This document shows positions 23,776-32,947 of a stretch of DNA of 43,643 nt, piece after piece. The notes below the pieces were generated by a model. The model made no database searches, was not told where the DNA came from, and worked only from the letters and a program-made list of their open reading frames with translations. The position numbers were made by a program, and so were the translations under genes. The DNA lies in assembly GCA_016222905.1 (NCBI GenBank), contig JACRPZ010000014.1:1-43643 (forward strand), written 5' to 3'. Each line of letters starts with the position of its first letter. Within the stretch, counting starts at the first letter, position 1. This stretch comes from Nitrospirota bacterium. Its GTDB lineage: Bacteria > Nitrospirota > Thermodesulfovibrionia > UBA6902.

Positions 23776-23807
23776 AAAAATAAGAGGGGATAACCCCTCT
23801 TATTTTT
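23776..23807. terminator. Strong hairpin between khpA and trmD
   Basis: Perfect 14-base arms (AAAAATAAGAGGGG, 23776-23789, and its complement, 23794-23807) enclose the loop ATAA. The A/T-rich arms give a T run on both strands, so it can terminate in either direction. It sits where rimM would be, 23 bases upstream of the trmD GTG. Partial attenuation of trmD-rplS-rnhB is possible. Confidence 0.65.
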
Positions 23808-23845
23808 GAAGCTTCCTGCTGATTTAGCCTGCAAAAGCCTTTCAG

Positions 23846-24076
23846 CTATTCAAGTATCTCAAGTACGCAGCGCTTGCCTAACTTTGTTCCGGCGGCGCTC
23901 AGTATTGTTCTCATTGACCTCGCTGTCTTCCCCTGCTTTCCAATAACTTTTCCCAAGTCGGATGTATCAACCCTCAGTTCATAAACAGTGGTCTTTTCTC
24001 CCACCACCTCGGTAACGGCAACTTCCTCTGGTTTGTCTACCAGAGCCTTGGCCATCTGCTCAATAAGTGATTTCAT
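23846..24076 (-). CDS. khpA: KH-domain RNA-binding protein KhpA
   Basis: A 76-residue single KH-domain protein (YlqC/KhpA family) with the RNA-binding GxxG loop in [13 protein letters not shown]. KhpA with KhpB binds many small RNAs in Gram-positives. The ATG at 24076 is preferred over 24088 because GGAGGTGGAG lies directly before it. It follows rpsP. Confidence 0.92.
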   Translation of the reverse strand: MKSLIEQMAKALVDKPEEVAVTEVVGEKTTVYELRVDTSDLGKVIGKQGKTARSMRTILSAAGTKLGKRCVLEILE

Positions 24077-24103
24077 CTCCACCTCCATGGATCAGGGTAT
24101 TTT

Positions 24104-24340
24104 TTAAAGCCCTGAGATTTTCAAAAGCTTCTTAACAACAGAAGTCGGTTGCGCTCCATTGCCGATCCAATACTTGGCCCTTTCAGTGTCTATCTTCACT
24201 TCAGAAGGGTTCTTGAGCGGGTCATATGTACCTAAAATCTCTACAAATGGCCCGTCTCTTCTCTTTCTTGAATCAATGACTATCACCCTGTAGAAAGGCT
24301 GCTTCTTCTTGCCTTTTCTTGTCAATCTTATCTTTACCAA
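24104..24340 (-). CDS. rpsP: 30S ribosomal protein S16
   Basis: A 78-residue S16: VKIRLTRKGKKKQPFYRVIV, RDGPFVEILGTYDP and WIGNGAQPTSVVKKLLKISG. It lies between ffh (90 bases away) and khpA. A Shine-Dalgarno GGAGG precedes it. Confidence 0.97.
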   Translation of the reverse strand: MVKIRLTRKGKKKQPFYRVIVIDSRKRRDGPFVEILGTYDPLKNPSEVKIDTERAKYWIGNGAQPTSVVKKLLKISGL

Positions 24341-24430
24341 AACATTTCCTCCATCTTTATTAAAGAGTTAATAATACATGAAACAGAACTCAAGATTCAA
24401 GTCTATAATAACAACTATAGTAATATATCA

Positions 24431-25750
24431 CTAAAACTTAAATTGCGACAGGTTAAAGCCTCTGCCCCCCTTAAACTTCTTCAACATCTTCTTCATGCCG
24501 ATATACTGCTTTATCAGCCTGTTGACATCAGGCACGGTTGTGCCGCTTCCCTGTGCGATCCGCCTTTTGCGGCTGGGGTTAATTATAGCATAATTGGCCC
24601 TTTCCTGCCTTGTCATGGAATTTATTATAGCTTCAATCCTGACAAACGCCTTATCATCCACCTGGACCCCCTTCATCTGCTTGCCGACGCCGGGGATCAT
24701 ACTGAGAATGCTCTCAAAAGAACCCATCTTCTTGATCTGTTTTATCTGGTTTTTAAGGTCATCAAAGGTGAAGATATTCTTCTTAAGCCTCTCTTCCAGC
24801 GAAAGGGCGTCCTTCATATCAACTGCTTCCTGAGCCTTCTCCACAAGGCTTACAACGTCACCCATCCCCAGTATCCTTGAGGCCATCCTCTCAGGGTGAA
24901 ACGGCTCAAGGAAATCAACCTTTTCTCCAACACCAATGAATTTCACAGGTTTGCCGGTTACGGATACGATTGAAAGGGCTGCGCCGCCGCGAGCATCGCC
25001 ATCCATCTTCGTAAGGATGACTCCCTGAAGGTCAAGCCTTTCATTGAAGGATTTTGCGATATTTACAGCATCCTGACCTGTCATGGCGTCTGCAACAAGC
25101 AGTATCTCTTTTGGCTGTGCTGTTCTCTTCAGTTCCTCAAGCTCTGCCATCAGGTTTTCATCAATATGAAGCCTGCCTGCGGTGTCCAGGATTATAATGT
25201 CTCTGCCTTCTATGTTTGCCTGCTTAAGAGCATGGGGAAAGATATTTACAGGGTTGTCTCCGGGCCGGGTTGCGTATACAGGCACATCAATCTGGGCGCC
25301 GAGCGACTGGAGCTGGTCAATAGCAGCGGGTCTTCCGGTATCCAACGCAACAAGCATTGGCCTTCTGCCGTTTTTCTTAAAGTTATTTGCAAGCTTTGCG
25401 GAGGTTGTGGTCTTCCCTGAACCATGCAGGCCGACAAGCATGATGACAGTAGGAGGGTTTGGGGAGAGATTTATCTTGGCCTGTCCGCCGCCCATAAGAG
25501 CGCAGAGTTCATCGTTGACGATCTTAACCACCTGCTGACCCGGGGTTATGCTGTCAATCACCTCTTTGCCGACAGCCCTTGTCTTGACCTTCTCAACAAA
25601 ATCCTTGACAACCTTAAAGTTAACATCAGCCTCAAGGAGAGCCATTCTGACCTCTTTAAGGGCTGCGTTAACGTCATCTTCCCTGAGAAGCCCTCTGCCC
25701 TTCAGCTTCTTAAATATCCCGTCTAATCTTTCAGATAATGATTCAAACAT
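24431..25750 (-). CDS. ffh: Signal recognition particle GTPase Ffh
   Basis: A 439-residue SRP54 homologue that targets nascent membrane proteins. The N domain is followed by the G domain with VGLHGSGKTTTSAKLA (P-loop), ILDTAGRL and LTKMDGDARGGAAL. The Met-rich M domain ends with ANYAIINPSRKRRIAQGSG, the SRP RNA-binding block. Length is normal. It heads the rpsP-khpA-trmD-rplS-rnhB cluster. Confidence 0.97.
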   Translation of the reverse strand: MFESLSERLDGIFKKLKGRGLLREDDVNAALKEVRMALLEADVNFKVVKDFVEKVKTRAVGKEVIDSITPGQQVVKIVNDELCALMGGGQAKINLSPNPPTVIMLVGLHGSGKTTTSAKLANNFKKNGRRPMLVALDTGRPAAIDQLQSLGAQIDVPVYATRPGDNPVNIFPHALKQANIEGRDIIILDTAGRLHIDENLMAELEELKRTAQPKEILLVADAMTGQDAVNIAKSFNERLDLQGVILTKMDGDARGGAALSIVSVTGKPVKFIGVGEKVDFLEPFHPERMASRILGMGDVVSLVEKAQEAVDMKDALSLEERLKKNIFTFDDLKNQIKQIKKMGSFESILSMIPGVGKQMKGVQVDDKAFVRIEAIINSMTRQERANYAIINPSRKRRIAQGSGTTVPDVNRLIKQYIGMKKMLKKFKGGRGFNLSQFKF

Positions 25751-25821
25751 AATTGAGCCTATGGTTCATAGTTTATTGTTAAAAGGATGACTCGGGCTTA
25801 TAGACTTAAAATTTCTGTTGC

Positions 25822-25835
25822 ATACAGGCCTGTAT
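25822..25835. promoter_or_regulatory. Perfect 14-base palindrome upstream of ffh
   Basis: ATACAGGCCTGTAT is perfectly self-complementary. It lies about 72 bases before the ffh start and 17 bases from the trxA terminator. It may be a dimeric repressor site or a chance palindrome; the regulator is unknown. Confidence 0.3.
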
Positions 25836-25851
25836 TTTGCCCTTATAGAAT

Positions 25852-25881
25852 AAGGCCCTGCTGTAAGACCAGCAGGGCCTT
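25852..25881 (-). terminator. Terminator after trxA
   Basis: Perfect 12-base arms AAGGCCCTGCTG (25852-25863) and its complement (25870-25881) enclose a 6-base loop. It is located 28 bases after the trxA stop. The T run is weak (TTATTCT), so termination may be incomplete. Confidence 0.65.
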
Positions 25882-25909
25882 CCACAATTATGATCACATC
25901 ATAAAGCAT

Positions 25910-26239
25910 TTAGCCGATAAGGGAGTCTATCTTTGATTTGAGCTGGCCCTTTGGAACAGCGCCGACAACTTGATCCAGAACCTTCCCATCTTTAAAGAAT
26001 ATCAACGTAGGTATGCCTCTGATATTAAATTTGCTTGCAAGATCAGGGTTTTCATCAGTATTTACCTTGGCAAAATTCACCTTGCCTGCATATTCCTTTG
26101 CTAACTCTTCAACTACAGGAGCTATAATCTTGCACGGGCCGCACCATGTCGCCCAGAAATCAACCATCACAAGATTTGGCGACTGAAGCACCACCTTATC
26201 AAAAGTATCCACTGACACACTGATAACAGCTTCGGACAT
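25910..26239 (-). CDS. trxA: Thioredoxin
   Basis: A 109-residue classical cytoplasmic thioredoxin with the active site FWATWCGPCKIIAPVV and the cis-Pro block FNIRGIPTLIFFKDGK. The ATG at 26239 is chosen: it has an AGGGGGGAT Shine-Dalgarno, and a strong promoter lies inside the longer reading frame that starts at 26305. Confidence 0.96.
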   Translation of the reverse strand: MSEAVISVSVDTFDKVVLQSPNLVMVDFWATWCGPCKIIAPVVEELAKEYAGKVNFAKVNTDENPDLASKFNIRGIPTLIFFKDGKVLDQVVGAVPKGQLKSKIDSLIG

Positions 26240-26275
26240 TAGGATCCCCCCTTTTAAAGTATTTGCTGAAGTTAA

Positions 26276-26305
26276 ATTATATTTCCTAAACAAAGAATTT
26301 GTCAA
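26276..26305 (-). promoter_or_regulatory. Sigma-70-type promoter of trxA
   Basis: The minus strand has TTGACA (26300-26305), an 18-base spacer and TATAAT (26276-26281), both hexamers perfect. Transcription should start near 26269, giving a leader of about 30 bases. Confidence 0.85.
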
Positions 26306-26336
26306 TGCGAACTGGTGCTCAATAGTGTCATGACTT

Positions 26337-26392
26337 TGTATAAATTATTTTTTGGGTTTCATTCGCTGTTTGCCGTTTACGTAATTTATACA
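26337..26392. repeat. Inverted repeat between the GGDEF gene and trxA
   Basis: TGTATAAATTA (26337-26347) and its exact complement (26382-26392) flank a 34-base spacer. It begins 36 bases after the stop of the REC-GGDEF gene. It may form a weak terminator or be a binding site; GC content is too low for a strong terminator. Confidence 0.35.
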
Positions 26393-26428
26393 GAACAAAT
26401 AATCATCTCAAAGTCTGACTTCTATAAT

Positions 26429-27388
26429 TTATGAAGAGGGCTCTGGTTCTACTTTATCAGTCGGTATGCAGACACGGTTTCTGCCGGACTGTTTTGCAAT
26501 ATAGAGGGCCTTGTCGGCGCGGTCAAGGATATCCTTCCACTGGTTGTTTTTGTCGTTTTCGTTAAATGCCGCAACCCCGCAGCTTATAGTAAGGTAGCCT
26601 CTTGCGCAGCCTTTATGTTCGAACTTTAAAGATTCTATTGCCTGACGCAGTTTTTCAGCTACAAGTTTTGTCTGGGGCTTGTTCTGCTCGTGCACAATTA
26701 CGACTATCTCCTCACCTCCCCATCTGAATATGTCATCTGATAACCTGATGGCCGATTTTAGTGTGTCGGCAACTTTTTTCAGAAGGGTGTCGCCTTCTAT
26801 ATGCCCGTAAGTATCATTATAGTTCTTGAAATTATCAATGTCGCACATTATAAGACCGTAATGTTGAAGGTACCGGCATGCCCGGTGATGCGATTTTTTT
26901 ATTGCTTCATAAAAGGCACGGCGGTTTCCAATCTCCATTAGTGAGTCCGTCATTGAGATCTCTTCGAGCTTAACATTTATCCTGCTCAGCTCATTATTTT
27001 TTTTGTGAAGTTCTTTTTCGAGGTCCAGTATCCTCTCTCCAGCACTGACCCTAACCTTAAGCTCTGATAAATTAAAAGGTTTAGCAACGTAATCATCAGC
27101 GCCGGCCTCAAGCCCCTCGACTATCTCCTCTTTTTTGTCCTTACCGGTGAGCAATATGAAATAAATATAGCCTGCTTTATTTAAAGAGCGGATGTTTTTG
27201 CATAAAGTGATCCCGTCCATTTCAGGCATCATCCAGTCCGCGATTATGAACTTGATCTCCTCCTTCTGGAATATCTCCCAAGCTATCAGGCCGTTTTCAG
27301 CAGCTATTACTTCGTGCCCCCACCCCCTGATGGTCTTCTCAAGGAGTTTCCTTGTCACGAGGTCGTCTTCAACAACAAGTATCTTCAT
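26429..27388 (-). CDS. Response regulator diguanylate cyclase (REC-GGDEF)
   Basis: A 319-residue protein. The receiver domain (1-120) has the acidic pocket VVEDD, phosphoacceptor Asp in IADWMMPEMDG (about 52) and Lys in VAKPF. After a coiled-coil linker comes a GGDEF domain (about 155-310) with the active motif RWGGEEIVV. An RLSD inhibitory-site motif lies five residues upstream, so it should make c-di-GMP with product inhibition. It lies 36 bases after the hybrid kinase gene and is probably its partner. Confidence 0.93.
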   Translation of the reverse strand: MKILVVEDDLVTRKLLEKTIRGWGHEVIAAENGLIAWEIFQKEEIKFIIADWMMPEMDGITLCKNIRSLNKAGYIYFILLTGKDKKEEIVEGLEAGADDYVAKPFNLSELKVRVSAGERILDLEKELHKKNNELSRINVKLEEISMTDSLMEIGNRRAFYEAIKKSHHRACRYLQHYGLIMCDIDNFKNYNDTYGHIEGDTLLKKVADTLKSAIRLSDDIFRWGGEEIVVIVHEQNKPQTKLVAEKLRQAIESLKFEHKGCARGYLTISCGVAAFNENDKNNQWKDILDRADKALYIAKQSGRNRVCIPTDKVEPEPSS

Positions 27389-27424
27389 CTTTGCCTTTTA
27401 CCCTTTTCTGAAAAGCTGTTAATA

Positions 27425-30400
27425 TTAAATGCCCTCAGCAAATTTATTCAGCGCGGATATCTCAGACCTAAGTTTGTCAATGATATCTGTGAGGCCGGAG
27501 ATATCCTTGTCCCGGCCCTTATGCTCTATTGTCAAAGCAAGGGACTGTACCCTTGTGGAACTCAGGTTTCCGGCCGCACCCTTGATGCTGTGAGCGTTCT
27601 TCTGCACTGCGTCCGCATCTCCCGATGCCACGGCTTCCTCAATAGCCTTTATCTGGGCCGGGACATAAGAAAGAAACTCATGCACCATCTCTTTGAAGAA
27701 GTCTTTGTCATCACCAAACCTGGCCATCGCGCTCTTTATGTCTACGGGAGAACCCTCCGCTGTATTGTCTTGCTGGGTTAATATCGCTTCAGGTTTTTTA
27801 TCAGCTTCTGAAGAAGATACTGTTTTAAGTCCGGCTTCGGTTTTTGCAGCATTCTTTTTTGCTGTTATGGGTTGCTGGTTTATTATTCTGGACTTCACCC
27901 ATTTTGAGATCTTCTCCAGCATCTCCTGCGGTTCAATAGGTTTTGACAGATAGTCGTCCATGCCGGCCTCTATGCAGCGCTCGTAGTCGCCTTTCAACGC
28001 GTGCGCGGTCATGGCTATTATGGTTGTATGTTTGTCATGCTTTTCTCTTAAGCGTATCTCTTTTGTGGTCTGGATGCCGTCCATCTCCGGCATCTGTATA
28101 TCCATTAAAACAATATCGTACTTCTTCTCATCTATCGCCTCAAGCGCCCGCCTGCCGTTTCCCACGATATCAACCTGATACCCGGCCTTGGTCAAAATCT
28201 TTTGCGCCACCTTCTGGTTGACCGGATTATCTTCAGCAAGCAGTATAGTTACACTCTGGTATTTTGTGTCTCTCAACGTATGGCTTGTCACTATCTTATG
28301 CGAACTATCCCTTCCATCCACCTCTTTTCCACTAAGCACGGCCATTATCGTTTCTATGAGCAGTGATTCCTTGACAGGCTTGATAAGATAGCCGGAACAG
28401 CCTATCTTGCGCATATCAGCAACATCTCCGCGAGTCCCGAGAGATGTGAGTATTATTATCTCTGTGTCCCTGATCTCGGGAGTGTTCTTCACAATGACGG
28501 TGGTATGCTCTCCATCCATTCCCGGCATCTGCATGTCAAGGAGCATCACCTTGAACGGGTCTCTGGCTATAACAGCCTTCTTGAGCTTCTTGACTGCCGC
28601 TACGCCGCTGTCAGCAGACTCGGTTCTGCAGCCGTAGTTATTCAGCGTATTTTCAAGTATTATCCTGTTGGTCTTGTTGTCATCGGTAATGAGCACCCTC
28701 ATGTTCTTTAATCCCAGCGGGGTCTCATCAATACGCGTCGGTAAAACATTTTTCTGTTTTGGGATCGGGAGCTTGAACCAGAACCTGCTTCCTTTGCCCA
28801 CAGTGCTCTCAATGCCTATCTCCCCGTTCATGAGTTCGACCAGCTTTTTTGATATCGTAAGCCCGAGCCCGGTTCCTCCGAATATTCTGGTGGTGGAGCC
28901 GTCTGCCTGCGAAAACTCTTCGAAGATTATATCCAGCTTGTCTTCGGGAATGCCTATCCCGGTATCAGTCACAGAGAACATGACCATTTCAACATCATCC
29001 GTCTCTTCCAGAAGCTCAGCTCTTATGACCACTTCCCCTTTTTCAGTGAACTTGATCGCGTTATTCCCCAGGTTCAGCAGTATCTGGCGTATCCTCGCAG
29101 GGTCTCCTATCAACAGTGACCCCACTTCATGATGGACCATGCACGCGAGCTCAAGTTTCTTTTCAGATGCCTGGAAAGCGAGTGTTTCCGCTACTCCCTC
29201 CACTGTAAGCCTTAAGTTGAAATCTATATTCTCTATCGGCATCTTCCCTGACTCGATCTTTGAAAAGTCCAGGATGTCATTTATTATTTCCAGGAGGGAA
29301 TAAGCGCTCTTTTTGACTGTTGAAAGAAAATCATACTGCTCATCCGTAAGCTCTGTATCCAGCGCCAGGGAGGTCATGCCCACGATAGCGTTCATCGGCG
29401 TGCGTATCTCATGGCTCATGTTTGCCAGGAACTCGGACTTGATCTTGTTTGCATCCTCAGCCTTGATACGCTCTGATACAAGTTCCTTGTGGGTACCCTC
29501 GAGGATGAACATCATATTGTTGAAGGTTTCGGTTGTTTCATACAGTGAATCTGCTGTGGACATCGTGTAAACATCACACTTCTCACACCTTCCGTATTTC
29601 TGCGCGAACTGGCCCTGGACTTCACCCCCGCAGTGTGTACCTGCAAGCTGCCAGCACCTCACATTCCGTTTTCCGTAAGCAGGACAGTCTTCCTTCTCAC
29701 ACTTTTTGAATTCCCAGCAGGTGGGGATGTAGGGATTATGGACAGGATTGTAAGTATGAGCTGCAAAACCTTTTTTTGCCTCGACCTCGTTAATGACCTG
29801 CGAGAAGGTGTCAAGGGCATGGTGAAGGTTGGCTCTGTCCTTCTCAAGCTTCTCGCGTGTATCCATAAGCGCAGCTTCCACTGATTTGCGGTCGGTGATA
29901 TCCTTGGCGATTATTATTATGTCTGTGATGTCGCCGTTGTCATCTTTCAGTACCGAGCCTGACAGGATGGATGGTATCAGGTCATGGCCCTTTGTCTCGC
30001 ATGAGGTCTCATATCCCCTGACAATGCCCGTATCAAGGAGGAGGCTGAAGAAATCAGCCTGCTTTTCTTCTCTTCTCTCCTTACCGCACAGCATCCCGAA
30101 TTCACTGCCTATCAGTTCTTCCTTGCTGTAGCCAAGGACGCTGACTGCCGCGTTGTTGACTTTCATGATCCTGCCTTCGGCATCCAGTATTACCATGATG
30201 TCGGCAATAGACTCCAGGATGTCGTCGAGGTGGCTTTTTGAAACGAGCGTGGCTGAGAGTTTTTCGGTCATCTTATTAAAGGCATCTCCAAGCTGCCCTA
30301 TCTCATCTGATGTATCAATTGAGATTTTTTTTGAGAGAATGCCCTTCCCGATATCTTTTGTTGCCTCATTCAGTTTTTCGAGCGGTGATGTTATTTTCCT

Positions 30401-30961
30401 TGCAAAAAAAGAGACGAGCACAATTGAAAACAGAAAAGATATTGCGGAGATGCCGAGCGACCATAAAAGAAGTTCATTCAGTTTTGCTTTGATAGCCCCC
30501 AGGTAGACCCCTAAACGCAGAAAACCTGCCAATTTTCCATCAGATTTTAGCAGCGGGAAAGAGATATTGTAAAAAAGATCATCTTTTTGTATAGATACAT
30601 TGTCAGAAGCGAAAGCCGCTAAGGATACAGTGAACTTTTGAACGTTTCCCGTTTTGCTGTTGTAATCGTGAAACAATACCTTGCCTTCTGTATCAACGAC
30701 CCTGGCATATCCTATAGACTTCTCATCCGAAACGAGCTTATTCAGCTTTTCCTCTACTCCTTCTAATGATTCAATAGCAACCCCTAAATCCATAACCTTG
30801 GACAGGTCTTTACGCATGCTGTTGCCGATTGCGGTAGCTACCGAGAGAATGGCCTTTTCATATCTATCAGTGGATATATATATGAGAACGGCGGTATTGA
30901 TCAGTAGGGTAATAAGGAGTATCCCTGTAAATGTAATAATCGACTTTATCTTTAGTCCCAT
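27425..30961 (-). CDS. Hybrid sensor histidine kinase with PAS, two-CW, two receivers and Hpt
   Basis: A 1,178-residue membrane kinase. Order: membrane segment, a periplasmic sensor of about 120 residues, second membrane segment, HAMP, PAS (about 245-360), a Cys-rich two-CW module ([16 protein letters not shown]...CEKC), HisKA with [15 protein letters not shown] (His517), HATPase, two receiver domains (DMQMPGMDG and DIQMPEMDG), and a C-terminal Hpt with [15 protein letters not shown] full multistep phosphorelay is thus in one chain. The ATG at 30961 begins just before the first membrane helix; an in-frame TTG at 31018 is the alternative. A TATAAT at 30969-30974 lies 7 bases upstream, with no Shine-Dalgarno. 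The REC-GGDEF gene follows. Confidence 0.93.
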   Translation of the reverse strand: MGLKIKSIITFTGILLITLLINTAVLIYISTDRYEKAILSVATAIGNSMRKDLSKVMDLGVAIESLEGVEEKLNKLVSDEKSIGYARVVDTEGKVLFHDYNSKTGNVQKFTVSLAAFASDNVSIQKDDLFYNISFPLLKSDGKLAGFLRLGVYLGAIKAKLNELLLWSLGISAISFLFSIVLVSFFARKITSPLEKLNEATKDIGKGILSKKISIDTSDEIGQLGDAFNKMTEKLSATLVSKSHLDDILESIADIMVILDAEGRIMKVNNAAVSVLGYSKEELIGSEFGMLCGKERREEKQADFFSLLLDTGIVRGYETSCETKGHDLIPSILSGSVLKDDNGDITDIIIIAKDITDRKSVEAALMDTREKLEKDRANLHHALDTFSQVINEVEAKKGFAAHTYNPVHNPYIPTCWEFKKCEKEDCPAYGKRNVRCWQLAGTHCGGEVQGQFAQKYGRCEKCDVYTMSTADSLYETTETFNNMMFILEGTHKELVSERIKAEDANKIKSEFLANMSHEIRTPMNAIVGMTSLALDTELTDEQYDFLSTVKKSAYSLLEIINDILDFSKIESGKMPIENIDFNLRLTVEGVAETLAFQASEKKLELACMVHHEVGSLLIGDPARIRQILLNLGNNAIKFTEKGEVVIRAELLEETDDVEMVMFSVTDTGIGIPEDKLDIIFEEFSQADGSTTRIFGGTGLGLTISKKLVELMNGEIGIESTVGKGSRFWFKLPIPKQKNVLPTRIDETPLGLKNMRVLITDDNKTNRIILENTLNNYGCRTESADSGVAAVKKLKKAVIARDPFKVMLLDMQMPGMDGEHTTVIVKNTPEIRDTEIIILTSLGTRGDVADMRKIGCSGYLIKPVKESLLIETIMAVLSGKEVDGRDSSHKIVTSHTLRDTKYQSVTILLAEDNPVNQKVAQKILTKAGYQVDIVGNGRRALEAIDEKKYDIVLMDIQMPEMDGIQTTKEIRLREKHDKHTTIIAMTAHALKGDYERCIEAGMDDYLSKPIEPQEMLEKISKWVKSRIINQQPITAKKNAAKTEAGLKTVSSSEADKKPEAILTQQDNTAEGSPVDIKSAMARFGDDKDFFKEMVHEFLSYVPAQIKAIEEAVASGDADAVQKNAHSIKGAAGNLSSTRVQSLALTIEHKGRDKDISGLTDIIDKLRSEISALNKFAEGI

Positions 30962-31144
30962 GAGACTAATTATAACAACGCCATTAGAAGGAAAGCTATA
31001 ACATTCATTCCGCTCCAATTAAGCTGTATTATTCACGGATGTTATCAACTATCAATATTCAAAAATGTTATAATCCAGCAATGACAAAAAAGCTGGGAAG
31101 CTTTAAAATACCCTGTAAAAGTCATCTTAATTAGGAGGAGGCTG

Positions 31145-31525
31145 ATGGCGGAAATAGAGAGCCGTGAGAATAAACCTGTGCCGGGAGTTGACTACTCCGT
31201 GATTCAGATCCCTGACGATAATAATTTAGGGACAGGAACTTTCAAAACAATGCTTGAACCAAATGCTCTGGCAAAGATCAATCCTATAATCAGCAGCATT
31301 CAGAATGAACCCGTTTTTCAGTTAATAGTCAGCATCAATCTTGCCATTGAGTCCGTCACAGCCATGATCGGCAAAGCTGACAACACCCCGCCGCTTTCAC
31401 GCAAAGTCTTTCGCCTTCCCAAAGAAATAGTTGTCAAAGATGCTCACAGATTTGATGTTGGCTTTAAAGACTGGCAGATAGAAGAGATGGTTATGAATGG
31501 GATAAAATTGGAATTATCAATATAA
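31145..31525 (+). CDS. Conserved-looking protein of unknown function
   Basis: A 126-residue soluble protein I cannot assign. It has no signal peptide, membrane helix or Cys. The middle (about 46-82) may form a helix that spans PIISSIQNEPVFQLIVS, and the end is acidic-hydrophobic. A very strong AGGAGGAGG precedes the ATG. It is divergent from the hybrid kinase and followed 20 bases later by a tiny lipoprotein gene, probably in one transcript. Confidence 0.65.
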   Translation: MAEIESRENKPVPGVDYSVIQIPDDNNLGTGTFKTMLEPNALAKINPIISSIQNEPVFQLIVSINLAIESVTAMIGKADNTPPLSRKVFRLPKEIVVKDAHRFDVGFKDWQIEEMVMNGIKLELSI

Positions 31526-31545
31526 TGCTGAAAAGGAGACTCCTT

Positions 31546-31677
31546 ATGATCAGGAAATTAGCATTAGCAATAACTTTAATATGCTGTATCGCCGTATTGA
31601 CAGGTTGCAATACTATGAAAGGGTTCGGTAAAGACGTAAAAGGCCTCGGAGAGAAGATAGAAGACGTTTCCGAGTAA
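31546..31677 (+). CDS. Entericidin-like small lipoprotein
   Basis: A 43-residue lipoprotein. The signal peptide with lipobox VLTGC gives lipidated Cys21 and a mature peptide of 23 residues (NTMKGFGKDVKGLGEKIEDV), matching the entericidin A/B family: a short amphipathic helix with repeated K-G-x-G-x steps. Entericidins are stress- or stationary-phase-linked bacteriolytic or membrane-active lipoproteins. An AAAAGGAGA Shine-Dalgarno precedes the ATG by 6 bases. Confidence 0.85.
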   Translation: MIRKLALAITLICCIAVLTGCNTMKGFGKDVKGLGEKIEDVSE

Positions 31678-31695
31678 TGCTTATATCGGCGCCGT

Positions 31696-31956
31696 TCATA
31701 CATTACTCATTTCAATATTCTCATCATCTGCTCCCTCTATGCTGAAATAGGCAAGATGGACGTTTTTTGCACCATTGATATCTTTCAACGACTCAAAATC
31801 TTTTTTGACTTTATCCATTGTCTCTCTCTCAATAAGAAAAACGATCTTTTCATTATTGATTTCATTAATCTCGATGTTTCTAATCCTCAGTTCATTAATA
31901 ATTTGCTCTACTTCACTTAACTTATTCACCTCAATAAATCCGCTTGCGATAACCAT
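31696..31956 (-). CDS. NapD-like chaperone, divergent copy
   Basis: An 86-residue ferredoxin-fold protein in the style of NapD: MVIASGFIEVNKLSEVEQII, a central hydrophobic strand and NAKNVHLAYFSIEG-like end. NapD binds the Tat signal of NapA and proofreads cofactor loading. The ATG at 31956 is chosen for its GGGAGGAAAC Shine-Dalgarno. It lies 29 bases after the clearer napD gene and is last in the nap operon. The assignment rests on context as much as sequence. Confidence 0.6.
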   Translation of the reverse strand: MVIASGFIEVNKLSEVEQIINELRIRNIEINEINNEKIVFLIERETMDKVKKDFESLKDINGAKNVHLAYFSIEGADDENIEMSNV

Positions 31957-31985
31957 GTTTCCTCCCGAATGCATCTGCTATCCAC

Positions 31986-32264
31986 TCACCCTATCTCTTC
32001 CTGTCTTTTGAGCTCATCCAGGGCGTCCGCCAGTTCATCTTCGCAATAGGAATAGGACAGGCTCGCGCTGTAAACAAAGGGGATGATTTGTATCTGCTTA
32101 AATCTTTCCGTCTGGTCATGTATGTTGTCGCCTTCTATGGTCGCAACTATATTCCCGTCAGGATCGTGAAAATGAACTTCGCAGCACCCGACAGAATTAA
32201 TATTCTTTATTACCTCCGGCAAGTGCTCTTTTGCGGTCTTGACAACAATGCTTGATACATTCAC
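31986..32264 (-). CDS. napD: Periplasmic nitrate reductase chaperone NapD
   Basis: A 92-residue NapD: NVSSIVVKTAKEHLPEVIKN, NIVATIEGDNIHDQTERF, then VYSASLSYSYCEDEL. These are the usual 'SSxVV', 'xxTIEG' and 'GVLSAxLxYxY.E' steps. It acts in the cytoplasm on the twin-arginine signal of NapA. It lies 17 bases after napB. Confidence 0.88.
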   Translation of the reverse strand: MNVSSIVVKTAKEHLPEVIKNINSVGCCEVHFHDPDGNIVATIEGDNIHDQTERFKQIQIIPFVYSASLSYSYCEDELADALDELKRQEEIG

Positions 32265-32281
32265 TTTGCGCCTCCTGTGAT

Positions 32282-32827
32282 TTATTCTGCTGTAACGCCT
32301 TCGTTTAAGTTATCTATCAGATTTGACCTGTAATGCCCTTTATCATCCCTGAACCCGCCTTTAAAAATATTCTTTACTGCCGGTGTTAACTCTGTCTGTA
32401 TAACATGGCACTGCATGCAGTTATAACGGATTCCGGCCAGTTCCCCATCGAGGTCTTTCCCTGTAACGAAGTCCGTAAGATGGGATTTGGGGATTGGTGT
32501 TGCGCCAATGCTCACCGCCTCTTTCGGCATATGGCAGCCCATGCAGAGGTTTTCAGTCCGCGCTATCGGGAGCATTCCGGTGATGTCATGGGGAATAAGC
32601 GGAGGACTATTCTCAAAAGCCCTCTCGAATCTGGTGCTTGCCCCGGCTTCTTTTGTAATAGGATCTCCATGCACAGGGGATGAAGAGCTTTCATCATACA
32701 GGGTTTCATGCCTCAGGCCAAGCTCCTCTTCAGTATATGTTTTTGTCTGGGCACAGGAAAGCAATAAAACTGAAACCATTGATACGGACAATACCATCAT
32801 GATCCATATTTTTCTGTCTCGCAGCAT
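32282..32827 (-). CDS. napB: Periplasmic nitrate reductase diheme cytochrome NapB
   Basis: A 181-residue diheme c-type cytochrome that donates electrons to NapA. ENSPPLIPHDI is the NapB signature, followed by heme motifs CMGCH and CMQCH about 50 residues apart. The signal peptide ends VLLLSC, a lipobox, suggesting a lipoprotein form rather than the soluble type. GGAGGGATG precedes the ATG. It follows the eroded napGH segment. Confidence 0.92.
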   Translation of the reverse strand: MLRDRKIWIMMVLSVSMVSVLLLSCAQTKTYTEEELGLRHETLYDESSSSPVHGDPITKEAGASTRFERAFENSPPLIPHDITGMLPIARTENLCMGCHMPKEAVSIGATPIPKSHLTDFVTGKDLDGELAGIRYNCMQCHVIQTELTPAVKNIFKGGFRDDKGHYRSNLIDNLNEGVTAE

Positions 32828-32839
32828 GATACATCCCTC

Positions 32840-32946
32840 CTTTTTTATTTATAAACTTCTTTTGAATATATACTGCCGAATCGCATGGAGCTCTCTTTGC
32901 AAACCTCAATACATCTGCCGCAGTTGATGCTGTGCCTTCTTGATTA
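32840..32946 (-). pseudogene. Ferredoxin scrap, probable napH (or napG) C-terminus
   Basis: In a frame shifted by one from the napG fragment, the minus strand encodes RRHSINCGRCIEVCKESSM and RFGSIYSKEVYK before a TAA. This is a C-x2-C-x2-C-x3-C cluster whose first Cys is Ser (AGC instead of TGC). It has no start codon and follows a stop at 32944-32946. It fits the last ferredoxin motif of a Nap iron-sulfur protein left behind by a deletion. Confidence 0.6.
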
Positions 32947-32947
32947 A

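Noticed and set aside
23754-23834. N-terminal extension of TrmD from an ATG at 23834
   Set aside because: The 27 extra residues are outside the family's conserved start and are encoded by a hairpin; the GTG at 23753 fits.
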